Under the pieces are notes generated by a model. The model ran no database searches. It had not been told where the DNA came from and worked only from the letters and a program-made list of their open reading frames with translations. A stretch of DNA of 64,000 nucleotides from Purpureocillium takamizusanense (lineage: Eukaryota > Ascomycota > Sordariomycetes > Hypocreales > Ophiocordycipitaceae). Each line of letters starts with the position of its first letter. The stretch's first letter is position 1. Position numbers and translations under genes: made by a program. Of this stretch, positions 12,040 through 24,860 are shown one piece after another. Where the stretch lies: positions 940,001 through 1,004,000 of the forward strand of contig NC_063079.1 of the NCBI RefSeq assembly GCF_022605165.1. Reading direction: 5' to 3'.

Positions 12040-13621
12040 TGTGAATTAGAGAGACCGACGGGGAGACGGCGACAAGGACAGGGAGTGGAGTTGGGGGGGG
12101 ATGAAGTTGTTCTCGACGTGGAGATTCTGGGGATGGGGAGGAGAAGGGAAGAAAAAGTCGGCCGTTGTTCTGAGGTCTTTTTTTCTTCGCCCTTTGGGCC
12201 GGCCGGGCCATTCAGGTTGCCCGGGCACGCGGCCAAGTAGCACAAGGGGGGGGGGGGCGGCAGCCTCTCTGTGCAGAAAAATTTAGTGGCTCGGAACTAT
12301 TCGGGTATGGGTCGCTGGCCGTGGGGCACAGGCCACTCAAAGCCTGTGACGTGACGGTGCCTCCAGGAACACAGGGGGGAAGCCACCAAAAAAACGCCGG
12401 GCGAACTCCAGCGAAGCGCAGCCTGGTGGTGGGCGCTCTACTTTTTCCTCCGTGGTATTGCCACGGAGGTACCGACAGGTATCCATCGGGCTGTCCGAAG
12501 CGGGAGTTGCAACTTGTGAGCGATGCGCATTGGGCGTAGAAATTATTTCGAGTATTGATGCTATGACTATACTACGCAATACAGTAAGGAGATTCCGAAT
12601 TAACATAACTTCCTTCAGGGGAAATATTGTAACATGCCGCGAGACTCTGCTTCCGCATCGCGGCGCTGTTGACCCTCACCCGCCGCCCGCAAAATGCATG
12701 CAACGCCCGCCGTTGCGCCAGGAAAACGCATCCTCCAGGTAAGAGGTACATGCAGGTACTTTACTCGACCTGATCGGCCGCGGCTGAGAATTCCTCGACT
12801 CGTCACGTGCAGCCACTCACCGGCGCGGCCCCGTCAACGTGCTTGGCTCGCTGGCTTGGCTCAGGCCAGACCTGCGACAGTCAGTCAACAGCCTTTTCCG
12901 CTGCAACGTCCCGCGACCTTCGACCGCGCGCCCGTCCGCAGGTTGCCGGCAGAGGCCGAGCCATTCCACGTCGAGGCTCCCGCGACGCAGTTGGAAGAAA
13001 GAAGACGGGCGAGTCGTAAATATCGACCGCACGCGTCCAAGATTCGTTCTTCGCCTACCGCGTCCAATTTACGAAAGCAAGCATCCGCTCTGAAACCTCC
13101 TCAGCGCCTGTCAGGATGTGGTCAATCTGGACATTATGGGGCGAAAAGGGACAGTGATCGGTCCGGCAGTGCTGAACCCTTCGGGCCGCGATTCTCACAC
13201 TTCATAACGGAACGAGCGAGTTGCTTTCGCGGCGTGTACGTGCCCTGAGCTCCGGGCCGATATCGAGCAGGCTTTGATCGAGACTCGACTCAACTCGCGC
13301 CCTTGCGACCCTGATCTCTTCTTTCTCCGTCAAGCAAGTTGGCGGCAGGGCATCGCCAAAAAGGAACACTCTCTGAGCAGCCGCATCACTGTGCGGACGC
13401 TGTTTCCGCGAAATCGTCAGCCTATTCGCGGCGTGTTAGAATCCCCTTCAGCCGTGTCCCTTTGGGTCGCTGCGCGTGTTTGAAACGGCGCAGTCCTCGG
13501 CGATGTCTGCCGTCCGTATGCGTGTTGTCATGGTCGAGGCCTCGCGGTTGCGGCTTACCCTAGACAGGGAAAAGCCCCGAAGCTCGACGGATTAACACAA
13601 TCTCGCGGCGGTTCGCCATGG
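12040..13621. other. Upstream region of phosphate carrier
   Basis: About 1.6 kb with no supported gene. It has a G-run (12246-12257) and a lower-GC patch at 12540-12620. Promoter of the phosphate carrier lies at the left end; the right end is downstream of the CVNH gene. Confidence 0.5.
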
Positions 13622-14213
13622 TCACCCGACGAAGTGGCGTCGCCTAGGCGGACCTCCGATCCACGAAACTGGACATTCGGATATCTGGCGCGCGACCGTG
13701 GTTGTGCAGGCCAACAAGCCGTCGTGAACCGTGATGAAGTCGCCTAGAGCCAATATCAGTCTCATCGCAAATGGCATAGGACGGGACCACTTCATACCTA
13801 ATCTGATGGATGTGTAGACGTATGACTTGCTCAACCGCTCGCAGATGCAAAACATGATTGTTCCGCTCGAATCGACGTTGCAGCTCGGGCAGGAGCTCGT
13901 GAAGCGCTCCGCATTGTCACTTGATGAAGGTCAGCAATTTTCCCCGTCGGCAGTTTAAAAGTGTATCGTCTGCATACTCGATCGCAGCCCCGAGACTGCC
14001 ATCGTTATTGGTGAAACAATGCTCGAGACGAAGCTCGGAGCATACCTCGGCAGGCTCGCCTGGCACCCTCGCGCACCGGGCCGTGTACGATATTGGGTCA
14101 TTAGGATCGAACCCGGGCGAGAAGCGGACAAACTGACACTGTGAGGTGAGCTGGGCCGCAGCAGCGGCGAAAAGGCCAAGCATGGCAGTAGGAGTCAAGG
14201 TCACGGGCAACAT
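13622..14213 (-). CDS. Secreted CVNH-domain (cyanovirin-N homology) protein
   Basis: Predicted secreted lectin-like protein. CVNH domains often bind mannose or oligosaccharides; the ligand here is unknown. Exons are 14213-13978, 13919-13798 and 13743-13622, giving 159 residues. The 58-bp intron has a TGCTGAC branch site and an AAG acceptor; the 54-bp intron has GACTGAT and TAG. Residues 1-25 form a signal peptide with a hydrophobic MLGLFAAAAAQ core. Splicing restores the CVNH pattern: SELRLEHCFTNNDGSL, then FTSSCPSCNVDSSGTIMFC, then YVYTSIRLGDFITVHDGLL. These match the C-x-N-x-x-G-x-L, F-x-x-S-C and I-x-x-x-D-G-x-L elements of the fold. A Pro/Arg-rich tail of about 30 residues follows. No single frame shows the domain, so the splice model is the main evidence. 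Confidence 0.72.
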
Positions 14214-15435
14214 CGTGACGGCGTCCGGGCGTGGCCTCGTATCGGACGACAGAACATGTGACCAGGGGGCGATGCATTGGAATAAAGACCAGATGGCCCT
14301 GGGACGCCCGCTGGCTGGAAGGGTTTTATCGGACTGCGTCGACCACGAGACGATTGCCGTGAATGCCGGAGCTGACAAGACCTACTACTCCATGATGCTG
14401 TTCGGACGACCGGCCGTGACACGAGGGATTGTGAGCAAACATTCGTCAAACTTGTAGTCTGTCACGTATACAGGCGTAGCGGAGGCGGGCTTTAGGCAAT
14501 CCGCCTTTTCGCGTGTCGGGTTACGAGGACGCACGCTATGTCGGTGTGGCCAGAGGATGGTATCTGTGATGGTATATCGATTGACATGTCTTGCAGCATA
14601 GAAGTGAAGAGCTGCGCCGGCTCCCGGGTAGTGACGAAGTAGAGGTCGGTGTCCAAGTCGACCTCACGATGATCAGTGTCCCTGATGGCTGATAGGAGCG
14701 GACCAGTCTCCGGACTTGAGGCGCCTCAAACATGCCCGCAACCCTTGACCGGCATGCAGGCACCATTGCCACCTCTTCCTTACATGGAAGGTACGTAGTG
14801 TGTTGCTACGAGGATTGGCAATCATGGAGGTAAACGGGCTCCAAACTCCGACACGGCCGGTGTGATTTCCAAGCAAGTCCTTGTCCGGTCTCTTGGCTTC
14901 CATCAAATTACATACATACTAGTCCGTCACCTGAAAAAGATTTTGTCCTTGCCAGCGAACATCCGGGCTTCCACGTCGTGCGGGGCGACATCGCCGAGGG
15001 ACGCATCGGCGTTTATGACGATACGGTCTGGACAAGCGGGACCGCGTCTGCCGGCCTGCGGGCCGGACTGGGGCAGGTTGGGTACGTAGTTACTGCATGT
15101 CCACGGTCCACCGATGCCGAGGTCCCGAGCGGAGCGGAGCGGGCTGGCTGGTTGGACGCGCGTGGCATCCGCCCGGCGGCGCCGTGCATACATACAGGAA
15201 ACGTAGTTAGTAGGTAGATACGATAGTGGGTGGGTGGTGGTGAGCTACCTATATGATCGGCCAGAGCCGCCCCCAAACCCCCCGTCCCACCGATCTACGA
15301 TCTGAATAATACTGCAGCTACAACGCAGCCGTACTGCTGGATACGTATGTACGTTCGACTGGCCAGCAGCACGGCTGAGAGAGGCTGCGCGGGCGATTGT
15401 TCTATCCCGCAGGAGAGGGGAAAGCAAAGCAAAGT

Positions 15436-15485
15436 AGAGCAGAGCAGAGCAGAGCAGAGCAGAGCAGAGCAGAGCAGAGCAGAGC
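15436..15485 (+). repeat. (AGAGC)10 pentanucleotide array
   Basis: Ten perfect tandem AGAGC units in the non-coding interval between the CVNH and ADH genes, preceded by degenerate AAAGC units. It is a simple microsatellite and probably length-polymorphic. Confidence 0.95.
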
Positions 15486-16451
15486 AATAGTAGTGGCTGC
15501 CCGGTCACAGCTGCTGCTGGAGTGCCGCGCCGGCATGACTGTTGGCGGCGGCATATGCATGTTTCATCACACGGGCGGGCGGAGGACAAAGGCGGCGTGC
15601 TGCTAAGGCGTCGATGCCGGCAAGACTCGACGAGGAAGAAGACCGAGGAGAACGAGGGCGGACGAGGACAATATCGGGATTTACGCCCCGCCGAGGGTAC
15701 CACTTGGTGTCAATATGGATCCTGGTCGCCGGCTTCAGGAAGTCCCAGGTGATGCACCCTGCATGATGCATTGCTCGACATATGAGGCGTCATGTAAGTG
15801 GCGGGCCACAGAATCCCCAGGGTTCAAACAACAGCCCGCCCGTCGCTTTATCCCCAAAAGTTGCTCTTTCCCCTCACGATCCGCGAGGCGCGAGACGCGC
15901 AAACAAAAAAGCAAAGCCCGATTCGCGGCTGTGCACGCACGCAACCAGGTATTTCAGCCATCACAATCAGCCCCCTCTCATCATGCTGTGTTTCCCAACA
16001 TCTTCAACACGCAACGCAAGTGCACGACTTCCATGCCGGCCACGACTCCTTTGCCCCCTCCCCTCCCCTCCCCTCCCTGCCTCCATCCCCGCGAGCCGAT
16101 GCCGTCGATTGAGCGGTGACATCAGCGACTTACATGGTTTCTCCCGGCGCCACTTATCACACTGGCGCCTCCCCCCACTTGGCCCCGAGTCTATCCATCT
16201 TCCCGCGCAGGCACAGGTAGCATCGCCCCCCGGGGTTAACAGGCGATTTGATACGTACTGATGATGATGATGATGATGATGGAGGTGCGTACCTACTGCT
16301 TTGTAAAGTCTTTCCGGCTCCCAGATGCTCCGGGAGGAGCAGCAGGAGGAGGAGGAAAGGGGGGGGGGGGCGCAGAGGCCAATGCCAATGCATCGACAAC
16401 CCCCCACCTCCCCCCGCGGCGGCTGCTGTGCATCTGTCACACGGTTCTGCA

Positions 16452-16458
16452 TATATAA
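16452..16458 (+). promoter_or_regulatory. TATA-like element upstream of ADH gene
   Basis: TATATAA lies 220 bp before the ADH start codon and is followed by CT-rich leader sequence. The position is plausible if the 5' UTR is about 180 nt. Confidence 0.4.
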
Positions 16459-16677
16459 GATCAAGGGACCTCTCTCGCCGTGCAGAATTGCTTTTGCCTT
16501 TGTCTGCTGTTGCTAGGAACTAACCACCAGCCTTCTTTTTCGTTTCAAAGTCGAAGCGAAACAACGTAACATAACCCCCCCCCCCCGGGCGACCCGAGAC
16601 GTAAACGGACGTGTGTCGACGCACACAAACGGTAGTAACCACAACCGCGGCCAAGGGAAACGAAAAGGAAGGGGGAA

Positions 16678-18237
16678 ATGGCGAGCAGCAACGACAACTA
16701 CAAGTTCGAGGGGTGGGTGGGCGAGGACGAGTCGTCGGCCGAGGGCAAGATGGTGTGGAAGGACTACGAGCCCAAGAAGTGGGAGGAGACGGACGTGGAC
16801 ATTCGCATCACGCACTGCGGCATCTGCGGCTCCGACCTGCACGTCTTGCGGTCCGGCTGGGTGAGTGTTGCTGCCTCTATCCACCTGTTGTCTTTTTTCC
16901 CTTTCTCCTTCTCTCTGTCTCTGCCTCCCTCCCCTATTAGCTTCCCTGTTTCGACTCTCCTCCTCTCCTCCATGGGAGCTTCTTTCCGTCGATGAAGAAA
17001 AAGGAAGACAGAGGATAGTGAAAGAGAGACAGAGACAGAGTCAGCCACTAACACAACTCTCTCTCTCTCTCTCTCCTTTACAGAGCAAGGCCCCCTACCC
17101 CGTCGTCGTCGGGCACGAAATCGTCGGCGTCGCCGTCCGCGTCGGCTCCCAGGCCGAAGGCGGCATCCAAGTCGGCGACGTCGTCGGCGTCGGCGCGCAG
17201 TCCGACTCGTGCCTCAACCGCGACGACTCTCCCTCTCCCTCTGGATTCAAGTGCGCCGAGTGCGCCGAGCGCAGCGAAAACTACTGCACCCGCACCGTCG
17301 CCACCTACGCCTCAAAACACCGCAACGGCGACAAGTCGTACGGTGGCTACGCCCGCTTCCACCGCTGCCCCTCGCACTTCGTCTTCCGCATCCCCGACGG
17401 CCTCGCCCCCGAGTTCGCCGCCCCCATGCTCTGCGCCGGCGTCACCGTCTACTCCCCGCTCAAGCACTTTGGCGCCGGGCCCGGCCGCCGCGTCGGCGTC
17501 GTCGGCGTCGGCGGGCTCGGGCACTTTGCCGTGCTCTTCGCCAAGGCGCTCGGCGCGGACGAGGTCGTGGGAATCTCGCGCAGGGCGAGCAAGCGCCAGG
17601 AGGCGCTCGACTTGGGCTGCACCGAATACATCGCCACCGAGGACGACAAGGACTGGGAGACGAAGAATGCGCGCAGGCTGGACCTCATCATCTCGACCGT
17701 TTCGTCGCCAAAGGTGCGTTTTGCCCTCTCTCCCTTTCCCACTCCCTCTTTCCCTTCTTGCCGCCCCTGGGCTGGGCGCGACGTCTTACACGGAGGGACA
17801 ACTCCTTTGTAATGCGTGGCGGCGGCCTCCTTGCTCACTTACACGGGTGCGCCCACATCACGAACCGAAAGCGAAACCAAGCCCCCGTCTCGCCGGATCC
17901 TCATGATTGCTGGCTGACTGACACGCCCCGTGCGTCATCGCAGATGCCCTTCTCCGGTTACCTCGGCCTCCTCCGCCTCGACGGCACCCTCGTCCAGGTC
18001 GGCCTGCCCGAGGGCGAGCTCCCCTTCCGGCCCTTGAGCCTTGAGGGCGCGCGCCGCCGGATCGCCGGCTCGGGCATCGGCTCACCCGACGAGATCCGCG
18101 AGATGCTGCAGCTCGCCGTCGACAAAAAGGTCGAGCCCTGGGTCGAGAAGCGGCCCATGTCTGACGCCAACCAGGCCATCATCGACTTTGAGGACGGCAA
18201 GCCGCGCTTCCGCTACGTGCTGGTCAACGAGCAATAA
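16678..18237 (+). CDS. Zinc-dependent alcohol dehydrogenase, ADH6/cinnamyl type
   Basis: Medium-chain dehydrogenase/reductase, probably NADP(H)-dependent, reducing aldehydes such as cinnamaldehyde-type substrates (subfamily inference). Exons are 16678-16860, 17084-17713 and 17944-18237, all phase 0, giving 368 residues (yeast Adh6 has 360). Catalytic zinc ligands are Cys47 (THCGICGSD), His72-Glu73 (VVGHEIVG) and Cys178 (MLCAGVT). The nucleotide fold shows GVGGLG at 202-207. The structural-zinc lobe keeps four Cys (104, 118, 121, 129), but the first gap is 13 residues instead of the usual 2, because of an RDDSPSPSGF-type insertion. The introns are long for the window (223 and 230 bp) and pyrimidine-rich. 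Confidence 0.93.
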
Positions 18238-20366
18238 AAAGAGAGAGAGAGACAGAGAGGTGAGAAGAGGGAAAGGAAAGCCCATAAAGGCAACGAAGCC
18301 ACACGTATAGAGTCAGAGGAAAGAGAGTACCCGCGCGTGGGTAGTGTGTGCGGTTCGCCCGACAATGTGAAAAATCATGACGGGCTGCCAACCCTGGGTA
18401 CGGTGAAAAAAAGGTGTACTACGTACTTACTCAACAGGCGTGGGATGGCGTCGCACAAAAGGGGAGAGCAGTGCATGCCGTGGTGTTACTGGTATGGAGT
18501 CGCGCGACGTCCATTTTTTTTTTCGGTCGTGCAGGCGGTACCAGAACGGCTTGTGATGCGAGATGGGAATATGGGTATGCCAGATGGAGCGGATGCAACG
18601 CAGCACCAAGTGGCGAACCTTCTTCTCTCTCTTCTGATGTGGTGGTGGTGACACTGCCGCCATGCGCGGCGCTTCCAACATTGATCCATCTTGTTGTTGA
18701 AGTTGCTCGCATGACTCCGGTCCAGCCTCAACGCCGCACCATGGGATCCAGACCAGGCCTGCCATGCCGCCTCAATGTAGTCATCGTCGTTTTCGTTGTC
18801 ATCGTTTGGTACTGGACCTGGATGGCTCATCACATGGGCGTTCCTCGTATTCGTGCGTTGTTGACAGTCGGCCTTTCCCCTCACGAGGCGCCGCCGCCGC
18901 CGCCCCTGTGCTCGACTGACTTGCATAAGTTGTAAGTCGTAGAGTATCTTCGCACTGCTCAACACGCAAGTTGTCAACTCGTCGTCTTCGCAGCGGCTCA
19001 GCAGACAGACGCCAATGCGCTCGCGCACGTGAACCCCGCCAAGAGACACGAGAGAGAGAGAGAGCTTTCACACACGCCCCCTCATCCCTCCAACTTTTCG
19101 TACGTCAGCACGTCGACGCCGCTGCTCCCGGCTCTCGGTCTTCGTATGAGCTCGCATGTCGCCGCCGAGAATAAGCCCGTGTAGGTTCCCTGTACCATAC
19201 TTACTCCGCGGGATGAAGGATGGCATCCTATGGAGTAAGCGCCGTGTAAGTCACCATCCCCTGCCCACGTACAACGTAGACTGTAGTCACGGCTCGTTCA
19301 GGTCCGCGCCCCATCGCGAATACTCATGGACCAGGGAAGCCCTCGTTTTCGTCCAGCCCGGCGCCAGGCCCCCCCTGCAAGACATTCATGCGACGAACGC
19401 ACCAGACCGTCCTTGGATTCGCCCGCCGCCTCGACTGCGAGCCCGGCGACGCACACACACCTTGATATGTCTATTCTGGGAGAAGGAATCAATATGGGGC
19501 AGGCGCAGCAACATCCGGCGACGGTGATGATGATGCTCTCTGGAGGTGGTTGGCTGAACCCCCCCGCGGGGCGAACACATGGTAATATCCGGGAACGGGC
19601 TTCGAGTGATACAGTACGCGTGAGCTGGGTAGGAAGAGCCGCTGACCCTGCATGTCACGAATCGAGCACCTCAGTTAACTACCTTGCCCGTGAATGAATC
19701 CTTCTGTGATTAGCATGCCAGGATGCCAGGATCTCAGGTCGTCCCTTACAGCCTTGTCGGCTGTGTGACCTCACCGGGGTATCGTTGCAAGCAGGTGGCA
19801 GATGGCAGCGTCGCAAACGGTGACATCTTGCCAGAGGCGACGACACAGTTGGCCACAGAGAAACTCTTCTTTGAGGCGGTGCCTACGCGAAAGGCCTCGA
19901 CGTGATGGGTGCCAGCAATAATCCGTATCTCGTACTTCGTAACGCCGCCTACCATGGCATGCCGCATCTCGAGATTGCCTCGCCCATACTGCGAGTTGTC
20001 ATGTCGAACCGGCTCAGCCACTTACAGGTCGAGACATGCCCGTAACGCCTGGCGAGATTCCAGAGTCTTCCCTCTTGTCCCATCTATCGCGCGATAACAC
20101 TAATCGCTGTCAGCAAGCGGCGCGCCTCATGCGGTGAGCCTGGCGTCATCGCTCGCCGCGTCTGCGCCTCTTGCATCGAGTCATCGAGGGCTCGTCTTAC
20201 ACGGTCTGCAAGCCTCCCACACCACTCACTCGGCGCGCCACGGCCTTTTCAATGCATGTTCGACTGGCCCCGCGCGGCGATCCGGTCAAGATGACGGGAG
20301 AGGCAGCGAGCAGCAAAAGGTTCGCGCCAGTTCGTGGGCCGACTGGACTTCCTTGAACCACGACAA

Positions 20367-20393
20367 CCCCCCCCCCCCCCCCCCCCCCCCCCC
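20367..20393 (+). repeat. 27-base homopolymer C tract
   Basis: Uninterrupted run of 27 C (G on the minus strand) in non-coding DNA. Such tracts are slippage-prone and their exact length may be an assembly estimate. Confidence 0.95.
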
Positions 20394-23300
20394 GATGCAA
20401 AGCCAGACTGCGTTCAAGAAAAACTCCGAAAGCCTGGAAGGGCTGCCGGTCACGGTGTGATAGGGCCATGGCCGGCTTCCCCACCAATGGCAGCCCTACG
20501 CAGACCAACCTCGCATTGCGTGGTGGCCATGCGCGATGCGCGATGCAGTAAGCCAGCCTCGTATTCCCTCGAAGCCACGCAGCAGCGTGCTTTTGTACTA
20601 CAATCTCTGCCGTCCGCGCGCCCTTTGGGACAGGCGCCTACGTACTTTTCCTGCATGGTTGCATTTTATTGCTTTTTCATTGTGGCGGTTGTTGTTTCTT
20701 TTTTGTCATCCCTCGGCGAACCTTGCTTGGCCTTGTCCGCTCCCGGAGAAACAAAGAATTGTCCACTGTTTGTGCTCACGCCCCGAGCCCGCCGCGCCGC
20801 GCCGCGCCTCGCCTCGACTCGCCTGCATGTCGGCCGGGTCTCGCGGGTTCCTGGATCTGCCCTGCATTTCCTTGGGGGGTGTTTTGCTTTCTCTCCCCGT
20901 TCATTTCCGCTCGTACCACACACGGTCTGACAGACAGGCTCCATGCACCGTTCCTGCGCTATGGCGAGCTGCTGCGTTGCTTTTTTTTTTTGACGCGCCG
21001 CGGCGTTGTAGCGAAAAGCTTATTAGAGATGTGCTTGTTGCGCCTCAAGCCGGGAAACGTTTCGAAGCAACGCATGGGTGGCCGTGCACGGGAGCGGTGA
21101 CGCAGGGGCGCCGCAGCACCGGGCATATCCGTGCAGAGACAGATGGCGGACGCGGGGGGAGTAAAAGAGGACGTCAGTGTGTAAGATCGTGCATGCCCAA
21201 AGCAGCCCGAACAGCCTTCTCACCCACTCATCATGTCTGTCGGGGGCACGTTGTGGTCGGAGCGGGCAGTTGTGAGCGGCCCGTGGAGTCCCAGAGTTTT
21301 GTTTTCTGCCAAAACAACTGACTGGGCTTCCCATTCTGTCACCCCTCGTCCGATGACGATGTCTTTTGCATGTTTCATCTCCGCCCAACAGCCCAAACGA
21401 CAAATTTGCAAAACGGGGCGGGCTGATGGGAGAGAGCTGCTGGCCAAACGGAGAAACACCAAGGCAAAGGCCCCAAAGAATCAGGCGAAGCACTCGGCGA
21501 ATCCTGTCTCGAGGGGAAGCCAACCTCGCTCGCTGACTGTTCCTGTCCTGCCTCGCATCTGGCTCAGATCACTCGACATCGATGCTTGGCGTCCTCACCC
21601 AACAGCCCCAAGGCATCGGCCTGGAGAGGCAGCATGTCGGGGCCAGGGCACGGGCACGGCCATGGCGGAGTCACTGGGAGGCCATGCGTCGCCGCGCCGC
21701 CGCTGAGCTGTGCCTGGTGCTTGGCCTCCTCTCTTCTGCCATCGCGATCCGCGTCCACTTCGTTCGCAAGACCCGACAGAGGCTTTTCTGACGGACCCGG
21801 CCCGTCGCCAATCACACGGCGATCCGACCCCTGTCTTCTGCAGCCCATGATCCCTGCCGTTTACATGGCCGGGTGGCGAAACCGAGAGACACACGCTAGA
21901 ATCGCATCGCCGGGCTCCGCGCACCAAAAAAAGCTCTGCAGGCAGGCCCTACAAGCTGAGCACAGACAGACAAGACATCCCACTTTGCTGCTCCGTATTG
22001 CTTCTGCATCCTTCTGTGGGTGCCGCCTATTTTCACAGCCATGGCCAAACTAGTAGTCAGGCCCAAGGGCCATCGTTCTTGGCTGCCATCATGGTCCATC
22101 GCGATGGTGGCCATCGGTCGTCTTCCGTGCGGAATAATCGGATGACGGGGAAGGATTGACAAGTTCCCCCCTGTCAAAAAAAAAATGGCCGTGATCCTGG
22201 TCGGCAGCCCAGATGCCGACGCGTTATGCCCGGCCAAAAGGTTGCTGAGTGTAGTTACTTCGTAATGGTGATGAGATGAGTCCGTTGCGAGAACAGGAGA
22301 ACCCGTCGGCCCTGTGGGTTGCTCGGCCCACCAGACTTGCTCATCACCGACATGTCGTGTGCCGTCGCCTTGCGTCCTGCGTCTATGCGTTGGACAGGCG
22401 TCGCTGGGGGCCATGGGGCCGAAGGCAACCAAAGATGGCCTGTCAACTCGTCGCAACGTGACCAAGCGCAAACAGTCATGGCCCTCCATATCCAGCAGCG
22501 TCCCTGGCGCGACCTGTCTTTGCCCATCCGCATCGAGCCCATCGCACAGCGTCCGTCGTTGTAGCATAGGAACCACCGTGTATCCAACCCGCTCCTCGCA
22601 CAGGACAGTAGTCACAGCACTAGCTTGCCGTGATGTGCCCTGCCCTGCTTCTGCATGGCTGGGTGTGAGCAACACGACCCCTCATCCCCTCACCGTGGCC
22701 GCCTCTTCTCGCCCCAACAAGACCCGAGCCGGCCCCGGTGGCGTGGAGATGGGCTATAGTACTACCTGACGTTTTTGTGTCCGGCAGGATGTGGTGCATC
22801 GTGGGCTGAGCCCTTCTGCTTCACTGTGTTCGCGCACTGTCAGGGTCAAGGGATGTTGTGACCTGTTGCCCTGGCATCCGGTGTGTTGCGCTGCACTGCA
22901 CCTTGCTTGCCACGTCGTGCTGCGTTACAACCACAAGAAGAACCCTTTGCCGTTTTCGTGGCGACCGTCGCCCAGAAAGACTTCTTGGTCCGTTGCACCC
23001 GTGTCTCTCGGGCAAGAGATGCCTTGTCGGGCGCTCGGCAGTTGTGCCAAACACGGCTGGGCAGTAGTTACTTTGTGCAGAAAATTGACGCCTGATCCAG
23101 TAATAGTACCACTTGGTAGTAGTATATGGACACTCACACCACACGCTCGTCATATCATATCCTAGCACCAGGGCGCTCATCCTCCCCGGGACGGATACGG
23201 TACAGTACCGGGCTCCAGCCGTGCAACAAACACCTCGCAGAAGCGTTCGTCTCAGTGTTGTTTACTGTACGGTGCGAAAATTCTAGCGCCCGGCGCAAAG

Positions 23301-24854
23301 CTGTCTTTGTTATCGCCCTGACCGCCAGCTGCCTTGGTTGCTGAGCTGGGCTGGCGTTGGCTCCGCTCGACACGAGCGACGGTTCTGCTAGTTCTTGTCG
23401 TGGTTGGCCGGCGGGAGGCCGGATGATATCATTCTAAATCGGGACGGGGCCGTACTCGGCGGCTGGGTGGCGCCATGGCTACCACTGGTACCGCTCGTAA
23501 AGTGCCCCGAAAGCCTAGCATCGTCCGAACTTGATAGCGTCCTGGGGGGGAGGGGCTGCGCGGGCCAGACGGGGAGGGGAGTCTTCTCTTGAGCGCTGAT
23601 GCGCGCATGAGGAGGGGGCGAAGCGCGCCCTGCCTGTGTCCGCACTTTCGCTTCACTTGACCCGTCAGTCAGTCAGTCGTTCAGTCAGCCTGCGGTTAAA
23701 TCAAAACTCTCCTAACAAAGAGGACGTGCACGGCGGCGACCGTTGTCGTTGGTCGAGCTTGAAGGTGAGACTCTCCAGGGCCGGGGCGCTTTCTTTCAGG
23801 AACATCCTCCCCCACAACTTAAGCGTAGCAGTCCAGGAACCAGGTGGGCGCCACGCAGGAGCAAAAACTCTGAGAGCACAAAAAAAACAATAACTGGAGA
23901 AGCAACATCCGCCAACCACTGGCGAGTCACGGCTCGCTGACCACCTGGAGGGAAAAGAACGCACGCCCTCCAGCCAAGGAAGCCACCACCACCCATCCAC
24001 CCGTGCAGCTCAGGGACAAAAAGAAGCGACCAGCCGCCGCCACAGGAGGCCCCTTCGAGGTGCGTTGGTGGAAACGCGACCTGGGCGGAGCTAACCCGCA
24101 TGGGGTAGCAAGTTCAGGGGCCTGGTGGCTCGTCGTTGACAAGTTGACAACGGCGCAACCCCCCATCCGTCGTGTCTGGCCCTCATGGGCCGACTGCTGT
24201 TCGTCCATCGATTCTCGCGGCGCCGTGGCGTCGACTGGTTCGCCGGCCTCATTTCGCGCGCCCCGAGGTGGAGGCCCTCGTATGCGACTGCGCTGGAGAT
24301 GCCGGATGGAAGCGCTGGCGTCAAATCGCTTCCGTCGCTCCTCGTATGGCTGACGATGGGTAGTAGAAACCGGCGGTTGCATGACTGGCTGGCTGGCTGG
24401 CTGGCGGACGACACCGCCGCATGGCTGGGCTGCATGCTCCCATCTGATCAGGCATCCGCCAGCGGCTCTGCTACGGTCCAAAGGAAAAGGACTCTCACCC
24501 CCCCCCCCCCCTGTCGGTGTCCAGTCATGCAGCTCCAGGAACCGCTCAACTTTGACGACGCCGGCGCAGGCAGCTCGTATCGCGCCGCTAGAGAGAGGGC
24601 TGGGGCTGGTCCCGCACCCACTGCTGGCTGCGCGCGCGGGTTGCCGGGGGCTCGGCCGGGCCATCGAACCGGAAGGTCGTGGCGGCATGGATGCCTTGTC
24701 CCGACCATGACATGTCCATCGAGTCGTCGTCCGTGGCGGCCCATCCAACTTCAGCCCGGGTCGTATGGGGTCGCGTACTGCTGGTGGTATAAAGAAGCCT
24801 TTGTCCTGCCCGGCAACCGTCTTGGTCCCCCCTCCTTTCTTTCTTCCACCCTCT

Positions 24855-24860
24855 TATATA
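24855..24860 (+). promoter_or_regulatory. TATA box of GPI-protein gene
   Basis: TATATA lies 111 bp upstream of the start codon, followed by a C/A-rich leader ending GTCACCATG. Spacing is normal for a strongly expressed fungal gene. Confidence 0.55.

Larger units (their letters stand above)
14214..16677. other. Divergent intergenic between CVNH and ADH genes
   Basis: About 2.5 kb without a convincing gene. It holds an (AGAGC)10 array, a TGA/ATG microsatellite near 16260-16281 and poly-G/poly-C runs (16361-16370, 16576-16587). A short plus-strand frame at 14930-15217 looks faintly protein-like but has no support. Confidence 0.5.

Noticed and set aside
14085..14110. GGTTCGATCC-like tRNA B-box on the minus strand
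   Set aside because: It lies inside the first exon of the CVNH gene and encodes part of the protein; no matching A-box or cloverleaf.
14930..15217. Plus-strand frame with protein-like stretch (RIGVYDDTVWTSGTASAGL)
   Set aside because: No upstream exon, start codon or family could be found; an equally long antisense frame exists. Left unassigned.
19746..20083. Possible two-exon minus-strand gene
   Set aside because: Can be joined in two different frames with similar plausibility and neither gives a recognisable protein.
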